From Sternotherus odoratus (taxonomy: Eukaryota; Chordata; Testudines; Kinosternidae): a stretch of DNA of 64,000 nt. Where the stretch lies: the NCBI GenBank assembly GCA_032164245.1, contig JAVMKO010000171.1, positions 124,001-188,000 on the forward strand. The letters are read 5' to 3'. Shown here piece by piece: positions 9,806 to 20,084 of this stretch; within the stretch, counting starts at the first letter, position 1; every line of letters begins with the position of its first letter. A program made the position numbers and the translations under genes. The notes under the pieces were generated by a model that saw only the letters and a list, made by a program, of their open reading frames with translations, ran no database searches and was not told the DNA's origin.

Positions 9806-11822
9806 GGGGCCATGTAGCGGGAGGCCCGGCAGACGCCCAGCTGGCTCGGAGGGGCGGCCAACGGGGCCGGTCTCGTCCGCCACCCATCCCCCTGAGCCCG
9901 GCAGAGCGGAAGGTGGCGCCGGCGCAGCTGGTAACGGAGCGGCTGGCGCGGTTGCAGAGGGACACCCTGCGCCAGGTGGTCGCCCTTGAGAAGCAGCAAA
10001 GGTACCCACCCCCCCCAGCGTCCCGCCACCCCCCAATCCCTCCCCCACCGGGGGGCCGCGCCCGCCACTCACCCCGGCCCTCCCCCCGCCACAGGAAGGA
10101 GATGCTGGAACTGAACATACAGCATAATTGGGAGATGGCGCAGTTACTGGTGCACCACGAGGAGCAGCGGCGGCGGCTGTTTGAGGACGAGGAGCAGAGG
10201 TACCAGGGGACCCGGGACCCATTGCCCGACGCTGAGATGCGCCCACCTCTGGGGCGGAGCGGCGGGTGACCCGGGGACCCCTCGCCCGGCGCTGAGATGC
10301 GCCCACCTCTCGGGCGGGGCGGCGGGTGACCCGGGGACCCCTCGCCCGGCGCTGAGATGCGCCCACCTCTGGGGCGGGGCGGCGGGTGACCTGGGGACCC
10401 CTCGCCCGGCGCTGAGATGCGCCCACCTCTGGGGCGGGGGGGCGGGGGACCCAGGGACCCCTCGCCCGGCGCGGAGATGCGCCCACCTCTGGGGCGGGGC
10501 GCCGGGTGACCCGGGGACCCCTCGCCCGGCTCCGAGATGCGCCCACCTCTGGGGCGGGGCGGCGGGTGACCTGGGGACCCCTGCCCGGCGCTGAGATGCG
10601 CCCACCTCTGGGGCGGGGGGGCAGGTGACCCGGGGACCCCTCGCCCGGCGCTGAGATGCGCCCACCTCTGGGGCGGGGCGGCAGGTGACCCGGGGACCCC
10701 TCGCCCGGCGCTGAGATGCGCCCACCTCAGGTGGGCGGCGGAGTGTGAATGGGAGGCAATCAACTGCAAGAGGGAGGCTGACAGATGCCGAAAGGACGCC
10801 AAGAACTGGCTGAGGGAGGCCCAGCGGCACAAAACCCTAACCCTGCCGCCACTTACCAAAGACGCCCCCGCATAGTCGCACCCCAAGAGCCCTCGCCCGG
10901 GTCCGAGATGCGCCCACCTCTGGGGCGGGGCGGCGGGTGACCTAAGGACCCGGCCCCGAGATGCGCCCACCTCTGGGGCGGGGCGGCGGGTGCCCTAAGT
11001 ACCCGGCCCCGAGATGCACCCACCTCTGGGGCAGGGCGGCGGGTTCCCCGGGCCAGGCTACCCCCCACCATGGAGCTCCGACACCCCCCCTTCTCCGCAG
11101 GTGGGCGGCGGAGTGTGAACGGGAGGCCATCAACTGCAAGAGGGAGGCTGACAGATGCCGAAAGGAGGCCGAGAACTGGCTGCGGGAGGCCCAGCGGCAC
11201 AAAACCCTAACCCTGCCGCCACTTACCAAAGACGCCCCCGCGTAGTCGCACCCCAAGAGCCCCCACCAGGTGAGTGCCGGGAGAACCCAGGAGTCCTGGC
11301 TGCCCGCCACCCTGCTCTAACCACTATCCCCCACTCCCCTCCCAGAGCCGGGGAGAGAACCCAGGAGTCCTGGCTCCCAGCGCCCCCTCCGCTCTAACCC
11401 ACCAGCCCCCCCTCCCCTCCTAGAGCTGGGGAGAGAACCCAGGAGTCCTGGCTCCCAGACCCCCCTCCCCGCTCTAACCCATCAGCCCCCACTCCCCTCC
11501 CAAGTCCGGCAGGAGGGAGGTGAATCTGCCGGGGCGCCATGGGGCTGTGGGGGGGGGGGGGGAGAGACGGTGAGGGGGCAGGGCGCTGTCAGTGTTGGGC
11601 ACCATGGGGGGCTGGACTCGGTGGGTGCTGTGGGGCTGGGCTCTGTGCTTGGTGGGCTCTGGGATTGCTATGGGGCAGGGGGCCAGGTGCTCACCCTCTC
11701 CCCATCTCCCGCAGGTGCGGCCCCCCTGCTGCCTGCCCGTCCTCCGGCCCGCCCCAAAGACCACCCACGGCCTCACCACGGCGACTGCCCCCTGCTCCCC
11801 CCTCCCACCGCCATTAGCGCTC
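9806..11822 (+). pseudogene. CNTROB-like paralog, decayed (unit 2)
   Basis: Exon-like blocks: 9806-10001 (LVTERLARLQRDTLRQVVAL), 10095-10199 (KEMLELNIQHNWEM), two copies of the next exon at 10731 and 11101 (WAAECE...EAINCKREADRCRK), and a terminal block from 11715. The 105-nt second exon and the WAAECERE/LAAECERK motif ally it with unit 0 rather than with the main copy. Both copies of the third exon run into TAG (10873 and 11243), in a frame that is open in units 0 and 1. The terminal exon fuses into ACCGCCATTAGCGCTCAA, the same sequence that begins the CNTROB promoter copies. No poly(A) signal. Probably a pseudogene, though a short coiled-coil product ending at TAG cannot be excluded. Confidence 0.72.
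10200..10730 (+). repeat. 60-bp intronic minisatellite (unit 2)
   Basis: About nine units of the same 60-bp repeat as in the other CNTROB units (GACCCGGGGACCCCTCGCCC, GGCGCTGAGATGCGCCCACC). The last unit is cut at CCCACCTCAG, directly abutting a duplicated exon. The array then resumes after about 10890. Confidence 0.94.
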
Positions 11823-12268
11823 AATCTGTCCTTGATTTCCCTCTGCCCTCTGTCCTGTGACTGTCCAAGTTATCAGTTGTGGCAATAGACTGAGACCACC
11901 AGTCCATTCCTATGAATAGGCAATTTAAGTTATTGGATGGGGATCCCTTTGAATCCCTACAGACCAGAGCAGACTTGAGCCTGATACCAACTCTCCATCT
12001 CTGTTGCCCCGTTCTCCTTCTAAGAATTTCTCTTTATCTCCTCAGACCATGTTTAAGTGAAGATGTTCGTCTTTTTAGTTAACTCTAGCTATGCATAGGA
12101 ACAACTGTCCTGTACTTTGCCAAATTGTAACCTATCTTGTTTATCTTTCAAGGTTCTTCATTACTGAGCAACCTACCACCTCTAGTTAGTAAGTGCATTA
12201 GATATGCTATTTGTACACCAATTGAGTCTATAACATTTCTTTAAAAATATCCTAAATGCTTCTCTCAG
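11823..12268. other. AT-rich stretch after the CNTROB cluster
   Basis: Composition drops abruptly after the unit 2 junction at 11822. No gene, repeat family or RNA was recognised apart from the short exon-like ORF that starts at 12269. Confidence 0.5.
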
Positions 12269-12373
12269 AACTCTCATGTCAGGACAAGAGGAATCTGAAA
12301 ACAGTGTCTCAGCTGAGAAAATGCTTATCCCTCCATATATGAAAGCCAGGAAGGACACTAGTGAAAGAGCTAG
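12269..12373 (+). CDS. Exon-like ORF of unassigned gene
   Basis: A 105-nt open block bounded by a good acceptor (TGCTTCTCTCAG) and a consensus donor (AG|GTAAGAAG). The frame beginning at the second base gives TLMSGQEESENSVSAEKM, then LIPPYMKARKDTSERA: a polar, codon-like stretch. I do not recognise the family. It stands alone in AT-rich DNA with no partner exon identified, so it may be one internal exon of an unrecognised gene or chance. Confidence 0.35.
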
Positions 12374-12539
12374 GTAAGAAGCAAACCTGTCCATTAACCA
12401 CGTCTCCTGTTTTGGTACTTGAATTGGCATTTCTATATTCTACACTTCCCACCCCCCTTACTTAGTTCATTTTAACTGCTTAATATGGATCGTACTTTTC
12501 TCACCATTTTTGAACACTTTAAAGATTTAACACTGTCAG

Positions 12540-13125
12540 GGTTCGAGCCCCCGGGTGGGGGCAGTACGGCCTAGTGGCCTGAGTCCCTGACGGCCCCTTT
12601 GCCGGGGCAGCGCGGCCTAACAGCCAAAGTCAATAACCGCCCCTTCTCAGGGGCACTGCGGACCAATGGCCGGAGTCAATAACAGCCCCTCCGCTGGGGC
12701 AGTGCGACCTAAGGGCCGGAGTCAATAAAAGCCCCTCTACTGGGGCAGTGCGGCCTAACAGCCGAAGTCAATAACCGCCCCTCCTCAGGGGCACTGCGGA
12801 CCAATGGCCGGAGTCAATAACAGCCCCTCCGCTGGGGCAGTGTGGCCTAAGGGCCGGAGTCAATGGCAGCCCTTCGACTGGGGCAGTGCGGCCTAAGTGC
12901 CAGAGTCAATAACAGCCACTCCGCTGGGGTAGTGTGGCCCAATGGCCGGGGTCAACAGTCGCCCCTCCTCTGGGGCAGTGCGGACCAATGGCCGCCCCTC
13001 CGCTGGGTCAGTGTGGCCCAATGGCCGGAGTCAATGACAGCCCCTCGACGGGGGCAGTGCTGCCTAATGGCTGGAGTCAATGGCAGCCCCTGCACTGGGG
13101 CAGTGCGGGCAAACGGCCATGCGCC
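12540..13125 (+). repeat. 46-bp minisatellite (GCGGCCTAA type)
   Basis: About twelve copies with an exact 46-bp step (copies near 12612, 12658, 12704, 12750). Unit: GCGGCCTAAGGGCCGGAGTC + AATAACAGCCCCTCCGCTGG + GGCAGT. Units alternate between CCTAACAGCC and CCAATGGCC versions. It starts with CAGGGTTCGAGCCCCCGGGT. It is sequence-unrelated to the 42-47 kb satellite although the unit length is the same. Confidence 0.93.
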
Positions 13126-13129
13126 TAGC

Positions 13130-13535
13130 CACTTCTCTGTCAGAACTTTTGTGCTCTGAAATCACAGTTTTCGCTGATATTAGAAAACCTAAGGAATACT
13201 CTTACTTTGTAAATAAATCACATTGTTTCAAGGCACTTCCCTTATCGCAGTAGCAGGCACCAGCATTAGTAGAGAGTTTTAGTGCACCATCAGATTCTTC
13301 GCATACATGCTTGAATGGTTGCATTCACATTGTCATCTTCTGGGTGTTACATGGAAAGTCACAGTGCTGTGAAGGAAAGGAAGCTGTAGCAAACAACTGT
13401 ATGCTTATTGAGACATTTGATAGTCTACCTTTCTCTCATTTCAGACATGATTTTTAAGTGAAATGTAGTACCATCGTGAGTGAAAATTAAGTGTATACCA
13501 AGGTGAATCATATGGAAAAAAGAAAACTAGGTTCC
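13130..13535. other. AT-rich spacer, nothing recognised
   Basis: Unique-looking AT-rich DNA between two minisatellites. No exon, RNA or repeat family was recognised. Confidence 0.5.
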
Positions 13536-13539
13536 CATC

Positions 13540-13930
13540 ACCTTCCCCCGTAGACCAAACCTGACACACCCACCTCACTTCCCCCCCAACCAAACCCAAC
13601 ACCCCTACCTACCACCACAAACAAACCCGACACCCACACCTCACTTACCCCTCAACCAACCCCGACCTCCCTCCTCACCCCCCCAAACAAACCAACACCC
13701 CCACCTTACTCCCCCCACCAACCCCAACACCCCCTGACCAACCCCAACACCTCACCCCTCACCCACCCAGACACCTTCCCACCCCCCAAGCCCAAACCCA
13801 ACACCCCCGGTTCACTTACCCCCCGACCAAACCCGACACCCCCACCTCACCCCCTGACCAAACCCAACACCCCCACCTCACTTACCCTCCGACCAAACCC
13901 AACTCGGGTCCGTCGGAGGTGGGGAGGGGG
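13540..13930. repeat. C/A-rich minisatellite
   Basis: Irregular units of about 35-45 bp of the type CCAAACCCGACACCCCCACC + TCACTTACCCCCCGA. One strand has almost no G. It ends at CCAACTCGGGTCCGTCGGAG and is followed by a LINE-like tail. Confidence 0.85.
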
Positions 13931-13959
13931 CAGAGAGCTGAGCGAGTGCGGTGTCTGTT

Positions 13960-14218
13960 GGAGGGGGTATTATGACATCAGAACTATGTCACAGAGAACA
14001 GCAGCTGCCCAGCTGATGTGATTGGCCTTTAAAGAATTTCACCCCTGGGGGGGCGTCAGAGGTGAGATTTGAAAAATTTTCAACCCTTACGGTCATTAGG
14101 ACCCTAAGACCTCTAACTGTACCAAATTTCAAGTCTCTAGCTCAAACGGTGTGGAAGGAGTAAGCGTACATCCACACACACATACACCATTTGACTTTTA
14201 TATAGATAGATAGATAGA
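13960..14218 (+). mobile_element. Retroelement 3' end with GATA-type microsatellite tail
   Basis: The stretch with ACCAAATTTCAAGTCTCTAG, CTCAAACGGTGTGGAAGG and then ATATAGATAGATAGATAG has the look of a non-LTR element 3' end closing in a short tandem repeat. The family (RTE-like or other) could not be settled by eye. Confidence 0.4.
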
Positions 14219-14346
14219 TTTCAAACTAGTCTGGAAAAATTAATTTCAGACTTAGCCCAAGTAGTAAGTACAAATACTTGCAAGTTTTGTGAGGTCTTAC
14301 TTGTATTTGCTTGGGAAAGTTTAAATAGTCTAAATCTCCTATTCAG

Positions 14347-14393
14347 GCTACCAGTATCAGCAGCTACACTCATTTGATGGCTGTATTTATATT
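14347..14393 (+). CDS. Possible short exon, unassigned
   Basis: A 47-nt open block (YQYQQLHSFDGCIYI) between CTCCTATTCAG and GTAAGAGG. Splice signals are good, but the block is short and no family is recognised. Low confidence. Confidence 0.2.
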
Positions 14394-14399
14394 GTAAGA

Positions 14400-15805
14400 G
14401 GCACAAAAATAATGCTGATTGTTGGAAATCTAACAGATCCCAGAGGAGAATATGCTCGGGAGAGATACTGTGCCACTTTTGCTTTTAAATCCCTCTTCTG
14501 ATCCACATGGGCAATGCTGTTCAACCACCGCATTAATGAGAAAGTTAACACTGGGACATTTTGAAAATCCTTTGTCAATGACCACAGCCTTTCCGTTGAG
14601 CTCCACTGCCCTCACAAGTCAACATGATACACAAAGCACTCATGCCAAATATAATGGCATGGCAGAGCTGTGAACACGGCTGGGCACAAGATATGTTCAG
14701 GATCCAATCACTGGCTCAGTGATTTAATACTCTTAGGTGGTCTGAAAGTTAGTAGTTAACTGGAAACTCAAGGAAAAAGTAATACACTGACAATATGCCT
14801 TTATAACCTGGGAAGAAAAGTAGTTAGACATTGCACCCTATTATTCAGGGTCTCAATGGGATATAAATTGGACCAATGTCTACTTACTGGACTTCTCATA
14901 TTACTCACTGGCCGTTGTGATAAAATGTATCTCCCACTCAACAGAAAGGGTATACAACACATACATGTATTGTAAGATATTAGCAGTTTGTTATAGCCCC
15001 TTTTCCCCCTATAAATCATCAAGTCCAACAGACTGGGCACTACATTAAAAAACAAAAGAAACCCTTCAGCATTCCTTTTCTTGGAAGTATTCTAACTCAC
15101 CCATTACCCCAAAATCCTCCAAAGGGCACTACTATCCTAATTAGAACAACATTGCTATGCTTGATTTTTACATATAGACCTAGGGTTTGCTCAGATCTGT
15201 ATATCAATATAAACCCTTTAGCACATTCTGTGAATGAATGTCTCTCTGGGTTAAGTGAACAGTAAACACTTGAAATACAGCTCATTTCCATTGCACTTAG
15301 AGCTTACTACCACCCTTGGAGAGTTCTCTGAATCTCTCTCCAACCTCTTATATTCAGCCACAAAGGAATGTCCTAGGACAGAGAATTTTGGCTGGTAAAT
15401 TGTATACTTTAATGTAGGACTTCCATTATATGAATGGAGTGTGAATAAGTCACACTATCAAAAGAATAATTCTGAACCTTAATATTTATGGAAAATGGCC
15501 ATACCAAGCTCTATGGAACTAAGAGCAGCTATGCTTTCTTTGATTCAGTCAAACTGTTTTAATATATATTCCAGATAATTTGCCAGTAAAAATTCTCCAC
15601 TGGAAGAACATCATTAAATGTGACTTAAAGAATGATCCAAATGACCAGTTCCAGAGCAACATAGCTTGTGTAGCAACAAACAACAGACACTATAGATGTG
15701 GCCAAAAGTGACAGGATATTAAACACACTACTGCCAAAAGTTTCAACAGTCATCCATAAACCAGGACAGACCTTTTCAATGTGTTTTGCCTTAGGGTTAA
15801 ATGAC
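14400..15805. other. AT-rich stretch with no recognised feature
   Basis: Small ORFs occur on both strands, but none has both convincing codon character and splice boundaries. No repeat family was named. It may be intronic, given the splice-bounded blocks on either side. Confidence 0.45.
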
Positions 15806-15809
15806 ATAC

Positions 15810-15909
15810 CTATCCACCTTCTATAGCCACTTTCCCCATAAACAGCACCATATGCTTCAGAAGGTCTGCCTAAGACTTTTGTCACAAGTCTCCAAGTTAT
15901 TTTTAAGAT
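15810..15909 (-). CDS. Well-bounded exon of unassigned gene (minus strand)
   Basis: Read on the minus strand, a 100-nt block is preceded by a strong pyrimidine tract and TAG acceptor (CTGACTTTTTTTTAG) and followed by the consensus donor G|GTATGT. It is open in one frame for 33 codons plus one base: ILKITWRLVTKVLGRPSEAY, then GAVYGESGYRRWI. The sequence looks like a conserved internal exon. I could not name the family. Another minus-strand candidate exon lies at 17196-17273, upstream in the transcript sense, so both could belong to one gene crossing 15-18 kb. Confidence 0.45.
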
Positions 15910-16980
15910 CTAAAAAAAAGTCAGTCATGCTATGGAAATGCCCATTTGAGAACAAAACTACTCACTTAATCCAGACCAAGAGCACACAAAAACACAATTT
16001 TACTTTCTCTGATCACAAGCAAGGTGATAAGCAATAACCAGAAGGCATCAATTTTCCAACAGACGCTGAAGATTGCCTGCCAGATATTGCCTGCCAGATA
16101 TTATCCAAATGCTTCCAGCTTGTTACTGCTCAGACTAGGTTTACTTTCATTTTAGAAAATCTATTATAGATACCAGGACATCACTACTTGCTGGTGACAG
16201 AACAGACTTTCCTCTAATAAAGAATTTTGAAGGAATTTGCCCAGTGCTCAGTCTTTTGGGGATAATTAACAAGAGGAATATTAAAATTCTGAGAAGAGAG
16301 AAGCACCTACAAAGTCTAGTCTAGAATTCTAATCTCAAACAAGCATGGTTAGCAAATTGAGGTCTAGGTGTTAAGATAGACTTCTAAATGAACAAAGCTC
16401 TCTTAAAGGTAGTATTCAAACCATTCAGCTTGAAACACCACAAGCATCAGAACTGAGGGCAGGAAAGCCTGTCTCTCCTGCACTTTCAATATCCCCTCTG
16501 CTGGTGCCCAGTCAGAAAGGAATGGGAAGGTGCCGGATTTGAATGCAAAGGGGACAGACCACATAAAAGGAGATTGGGACAAGAAGCCTGATAAACCTCG
16601 GACTAAAGATGGGAGGGGAGAGAGAAAGTGACTGGGAGCCAGGAGTGGAAACAGGTCTGTAGTGTGGGGAGAGAAAATGGGGACTGGCTGGGCAAAGAGA
16701 TGGGGACGATGAGCCGGGGTGTGGTGGTGTAGACCACAGCAGAGCACGGTATCGGAATAGGCAGGCATTAGCCTGCCTTAGCTGGGCAGCACCACTGATA
16801 GGATGTTTAACGACCTGATCTGCGCTGCTGACCAGAGCAAGGGGACCACGTGCCTTACATGCTGCGACCTAGTACTGTTTCACAACCCACGGTTTGAAAA
16901 ACAGCTTTAATATACCCGCTTTAGCATCCCGCAACTTGAGAGTCATCGAAAACCATTAGTTTTTAAATCACAGCAATCCT
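15910..16980. other. AT-rich to mixed stretch, nothing recognised
   Basis: No exon or RNA recognised. A duplicated TATTGCCTGCCAGATATT occurs near 16073-16100. The purine-rich part near 16600-16740 holds only short ORFs. Confidence 0.45.
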
Positions 16981-16984
16981 CAGG

Positions 16985-17110
16985 TGACAGACTCCCATAG
17001 GTGCTGGAACTAGGGGTGCTGCCGCACTCCCTGGCATCAAGTGGTTTCCATTATCTACACAGTTTATACTTTGATTCAGTGGCTCTCAGCCCCCACTGCA
17101 GACTCCCAGA
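16985..17110 (+). mobile_element. Interspersed repeat fragment (TAGGTGCTGGAACTAGGGG type)
   Basis: TAGGTGCTGGAACTAGGGGT, GCTGCCGCACTCCCTGGC, AGTGGTTTCCATTAT and GGCTCTCAGCCCCCACT are in the order of a common sauropsid interspersed element, probably a non-autonomous DNA transposon. Only the 5' part is clear. Confidence 0.45.
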
Positions 17111-17195
17111 GCTCAATATGAATTAATAGATTCTAAAATGTGACCCTTTCAATAGCCAGTTTGATAGAGCTTTTGTATCGCTTTGCAATACTTAC

Positions 17196-17273
17196 TGCTT
17201 TATCTGGCTCAGTCTTGGCCTCTTTAGATGATCTCTCTGTTTTCTTAGCTAAAGTATCCTCAGCTCCTGGGGA
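17196..17273 (-). CDS. In-frame 78-nt exon candidate, unassigned (minus strand)
   Basis: On the minus strand, TCTCTTTTCAG precedes 26 open codons (SPGAEDTLAKKTERSSKEAK, then TEPDKA) and the perfect donor A|GTAAGTATT follows. Length is a multiple of three. It is rich in Lys, Glu, Ser and Thr, as in disordered linkers. No family is recognised. Confidence 0.4.
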
Positions 17274-17939
17274 CTGAAAAGAGACAGTTGTTATATACAC
17301 AACCACTGAGATACTTAATATCAATGAATGACCGACATTAAGCCACCCAAGGAAAAACCTTGATGATAAAATCAATGTACAGCAATGCTGAGTGTAATAA
17401 TGAGGCAAGTTTCTTCTTATCTGTCTTCTTGTAATGGATAATTACTGGGTATGAGTCACCCTTAAGGACAAAGGGAGTTCTCCGATGGAGGTTTTGGTGG
17501 AGTCCAGTGCCTGTATAAAAACCCAGATGGCACCACACACTCAAGTATGCGTCCACTGACAAACAACTAAAACTTTTAAAATGTCACCTTTATGGAGCAA
17601 TCCCAGAGGGAAAAGAATCCTCCAGTCTGGGGGACCTGTATCTGTAAATTACCTTCTCACACATGAAAATTAACCTGTCCTCACACTCCACATGCCCCCT
17701 AATTAGGAGTCACTATTGGCAAATGACAAGCAGCTGAAGAGAAAGAGAAGCTAGGAAAGATTTAGATAAAGTTACCAGGACCAGCAACCAGAAAGCCACA
17801 GCTTGAGTGATGAACACAAAGACAATGAGATGGATCTTAAGACAGTTACAAGTTCTAGACAAGAGAAGACCACATACAGGGAGTAATGACTGGGAATATG
17901 TCCCTTGTCAGAGAGAACTAACAAGTGTGTGATCCATTA

Positions 17940-18390
17940 CAGATTCATAGATTCCAAGGCCAAACAGGACCACTGTGATCACCTCAGTTATTATAGAAGA
18001 CAGGCCAGAGGATTTTCCCAAAGTAATTCCTAGAGCAGATTTTTTAGGAAAAAAAACTAATCTTGATTTAAAAGTTGCCATTGAGGGACAATCCACCACA
18101 ACCCTTGGTAAATTGTTCCAATGGTTAGTTACCCTCGCTGTTAAATATGTGCACTTTATTTCCAGTCTGAATTTGTCTAGCTTCAACTTTCATTCACTGG
18201 ATCATATTATACCTTTCTCTGCCAGACTGAAGAGCCCATCATTAAATATTTATTCCCATGTAGGTACTTATAGACTGTAATCAAGTAATCTCTTAACCTT
18301 CTCTTTGGTAAGTGCTAAATAGCTTGAACTCCATGAGTTTATCACTAGTATGAGGCATGTTCTGTAATCTTTTAATCAGGACTGTCAAGC
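17940..18390 (-). mobile_element. CR1 LINE 3' fragment
   Basis: Reads as the reverse complement of a CR1 3' region. ATTCATAGATTCCAAGGCCA marks the terminal end, followed by sequence like the CR1 reverse-transcriptase C-terminal region and 3' UTR (AGTTACCCTCGCTGTTAAA, AGATTTTTTAGGA). There is no intact ORF, and the 5' side is truncated as usual for CR1. Confidence 0.6.
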
Positions 18391-18995
18391 AATTAAAAAA
18401 AATGATTCGTGATTAATCACACTGTTAAATAAAAGAATACCGTTTAAATATTTTTGGACATTTTCTGTGTTTTCAAATATATTGATTTAAATTAAAACAC
18501 AGAATACGACGTGTACAGCCATTTATACAGTTCATTTTATAAACATTTTTGGTTACAAGTATTTGCACTATAAAAAACAGAAGAAATAGTACTACTTTAA
18601 TTGCACTACAGGACTTGTATTAGGTGAATCTCTTAATCACGAAAGTTAAACTCACAAATGTAGAATTGTGTACCAAAAAACTGCATTCAAAAATAAAACC
18701 ATGTAAAACTTCAGAGCCTACAAGTGCACTCAGTCCTACTTCTTGTTTAGTCAATTGCTCAAAGAAGTTTGTTTACATTTGCAGGAGAAAATGCTGCAAG
18801 CTGCTTGTTTACAATGACACCTGTAAGTGAGAACATGGCACTGTTGTAGCCCATGTTGCAAGATATTTACATGCCAGATGCGCTAAAGATTCATATGTCC
18901 CTTCATTCTACAGTCACCATTCTAGGGGACAAGCATCCATGCTGATGATGGGCTCTGCTCAATAACAATCCAAAGCAGCTTTCTTTTTTGGTGGT
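18380..18995 (+). mobile_element. Old DNA-transposon-like interspersed repeat
   Basis: The run GACTGTCAAGCAATTAAAAA, TTAATCACACTGTTAAATAA, CAGAATACGACGTGTACAGC and ATGCCAGATGCGCTAAAGAT is a widely dispersed amniote repeat that I recognise by sight but cannot assign firmly (possibly hAT-related). It is truncated at 18995, where a GC-rich block begins. Confidence 0.5.
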
Positions 18996-19198
18996 TTGGG
19001 TTCTGTAGTTTCCCCCCCCGAGCCCGCCGCCCGGGCCGGGCCCTGCACTCACCCCTCCCCGGGGGGGGAACGGCCCCCGCTGCGCGGTAGCAGGGCTGGC
19101 TCGGGAGGATCCCGGGGCGGTTGGGCCCGGCGGCTCCGTGCCGCGGCCTGTCACGGGGGGAGCCCCGGCCATTGCGGGCGCGACCCGTCCTGTCCCTG

Positions 19199-19391
19199 CC
19201 GGGAGCCCGCCCGCGGCGGGGAGGGGGGAACCGGGACGCTCCCGGCAGCCCGCCCGCGCGGCGGGGACGGGAGAGCGAGGCTTTTTTTTTTTTTTTTTTT
19301 ACCGGGTTGACTCGAGTATAAGCCGAGGAGGCTTTTTTCAGCCCAAAAAGTGGGCTGAAAAACTCGGCTTATACTCGAGTATATACGGTAC
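19199..19391 (+). mobile_element. MITE-like composite with GC-rich block, T-run and palindrome
   Basis: GC-rich segment (GCGGCGGGGAGGGGGGAACC, GGGACGGGAGAGCGAGGC), then about 20 T, then a near-perfect palindrome at 19308-19385 (ACTCGAGTATAAGCCGA ... TCGGCTTATACTCGAGTATA) ending CGGTA. The same GC-rich block, A/T-run and a TACCGTAT end occur in opposite orientation at 39762-39975. The two are members of one element family. Confidence 0.6.
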
Positions 19392-19395
19392 ATAC

Positions 19396-20080
19396 AAAAT
19401 GAGGGGATCTAAATTAGTTGTTTCCCCTCAAGAGAAGGATCCTGGCGTTATTGTGGATAGTTCTCTGAAAATATCAACTCAATGTGCAGAGGCAGTCGAA
19501 AGAGTGAACAGAATGTTGGGAATCATTAAGAAAGGAATAGATCATAAGACAGAAAATATCATATTGCTGCTACATAAATCCATGGTTCACCCACATCTTG
19601 AATACTGCATACAGAGATCATCATCCCGTCTCAAAAGAGATATATTGGAATTTGAAAAGGTTCAGAAAAAGGCAACAAAAATGATTAGGGGTATGGAACA
19701 GCTTCTGTATGAGGAGAGATTTAAAACACTGGATTTTTCAGCTGACACAAGGCAGATATAATAGAAGTCTATAAAATCAAGACTGCTGTGGAGAAAGTAA
19801 ATAAGGAAGTGTTATTTACTCCTCCACCTAACACAGGAACTAGTAGTCACCCAATGAAAGTAATAGACAGCAGGTTTAAAAATCCCAAAGAATTATTCCG
19901 TCACACAATACACAGTCAACCTGTGAAACTCTTTGCCAAAGGATGGTGGAAGGCCAAGACTAGAAGAGGGTTCAAAGAAGAACAAGATAAATTAATGGAA
20001 TATAAGTCCATTAATGGCCATTAGCCAGGATGGCCATTAGCCAGGGATCATGTCCCTACCCACTTACTGCCAGAACCTGG
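19396..20080 (+). mobile_element. CR1 LINE 3' end
   Basis: Translates to the C-terminal end of a CR1 reverse-transcriptase ORF (VERVNRMLGIIKKGIDHKTE, LLLHKSMVHPHLEYC, FEKVQKKATKMIRG). It continues into the CR1 3' region (GTCACCCAATGAAAGTAAT, AACTCTTTGCCAAAGG, CATTAGCCAGGATGG). Several frames are used, so it is inactive. It is the counterpart of the CR1 at 24110-25145. Confidence 0.82.
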
Positions 20081-20084
20081 TTGT

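Noticed and set aside
19307..19391. MicroRNA-like hairpin
   Set aside because: The perfect palindrome with CGAGTATA arms is the terminal structure of a MITE-like element, with no independent support for a miRNA.
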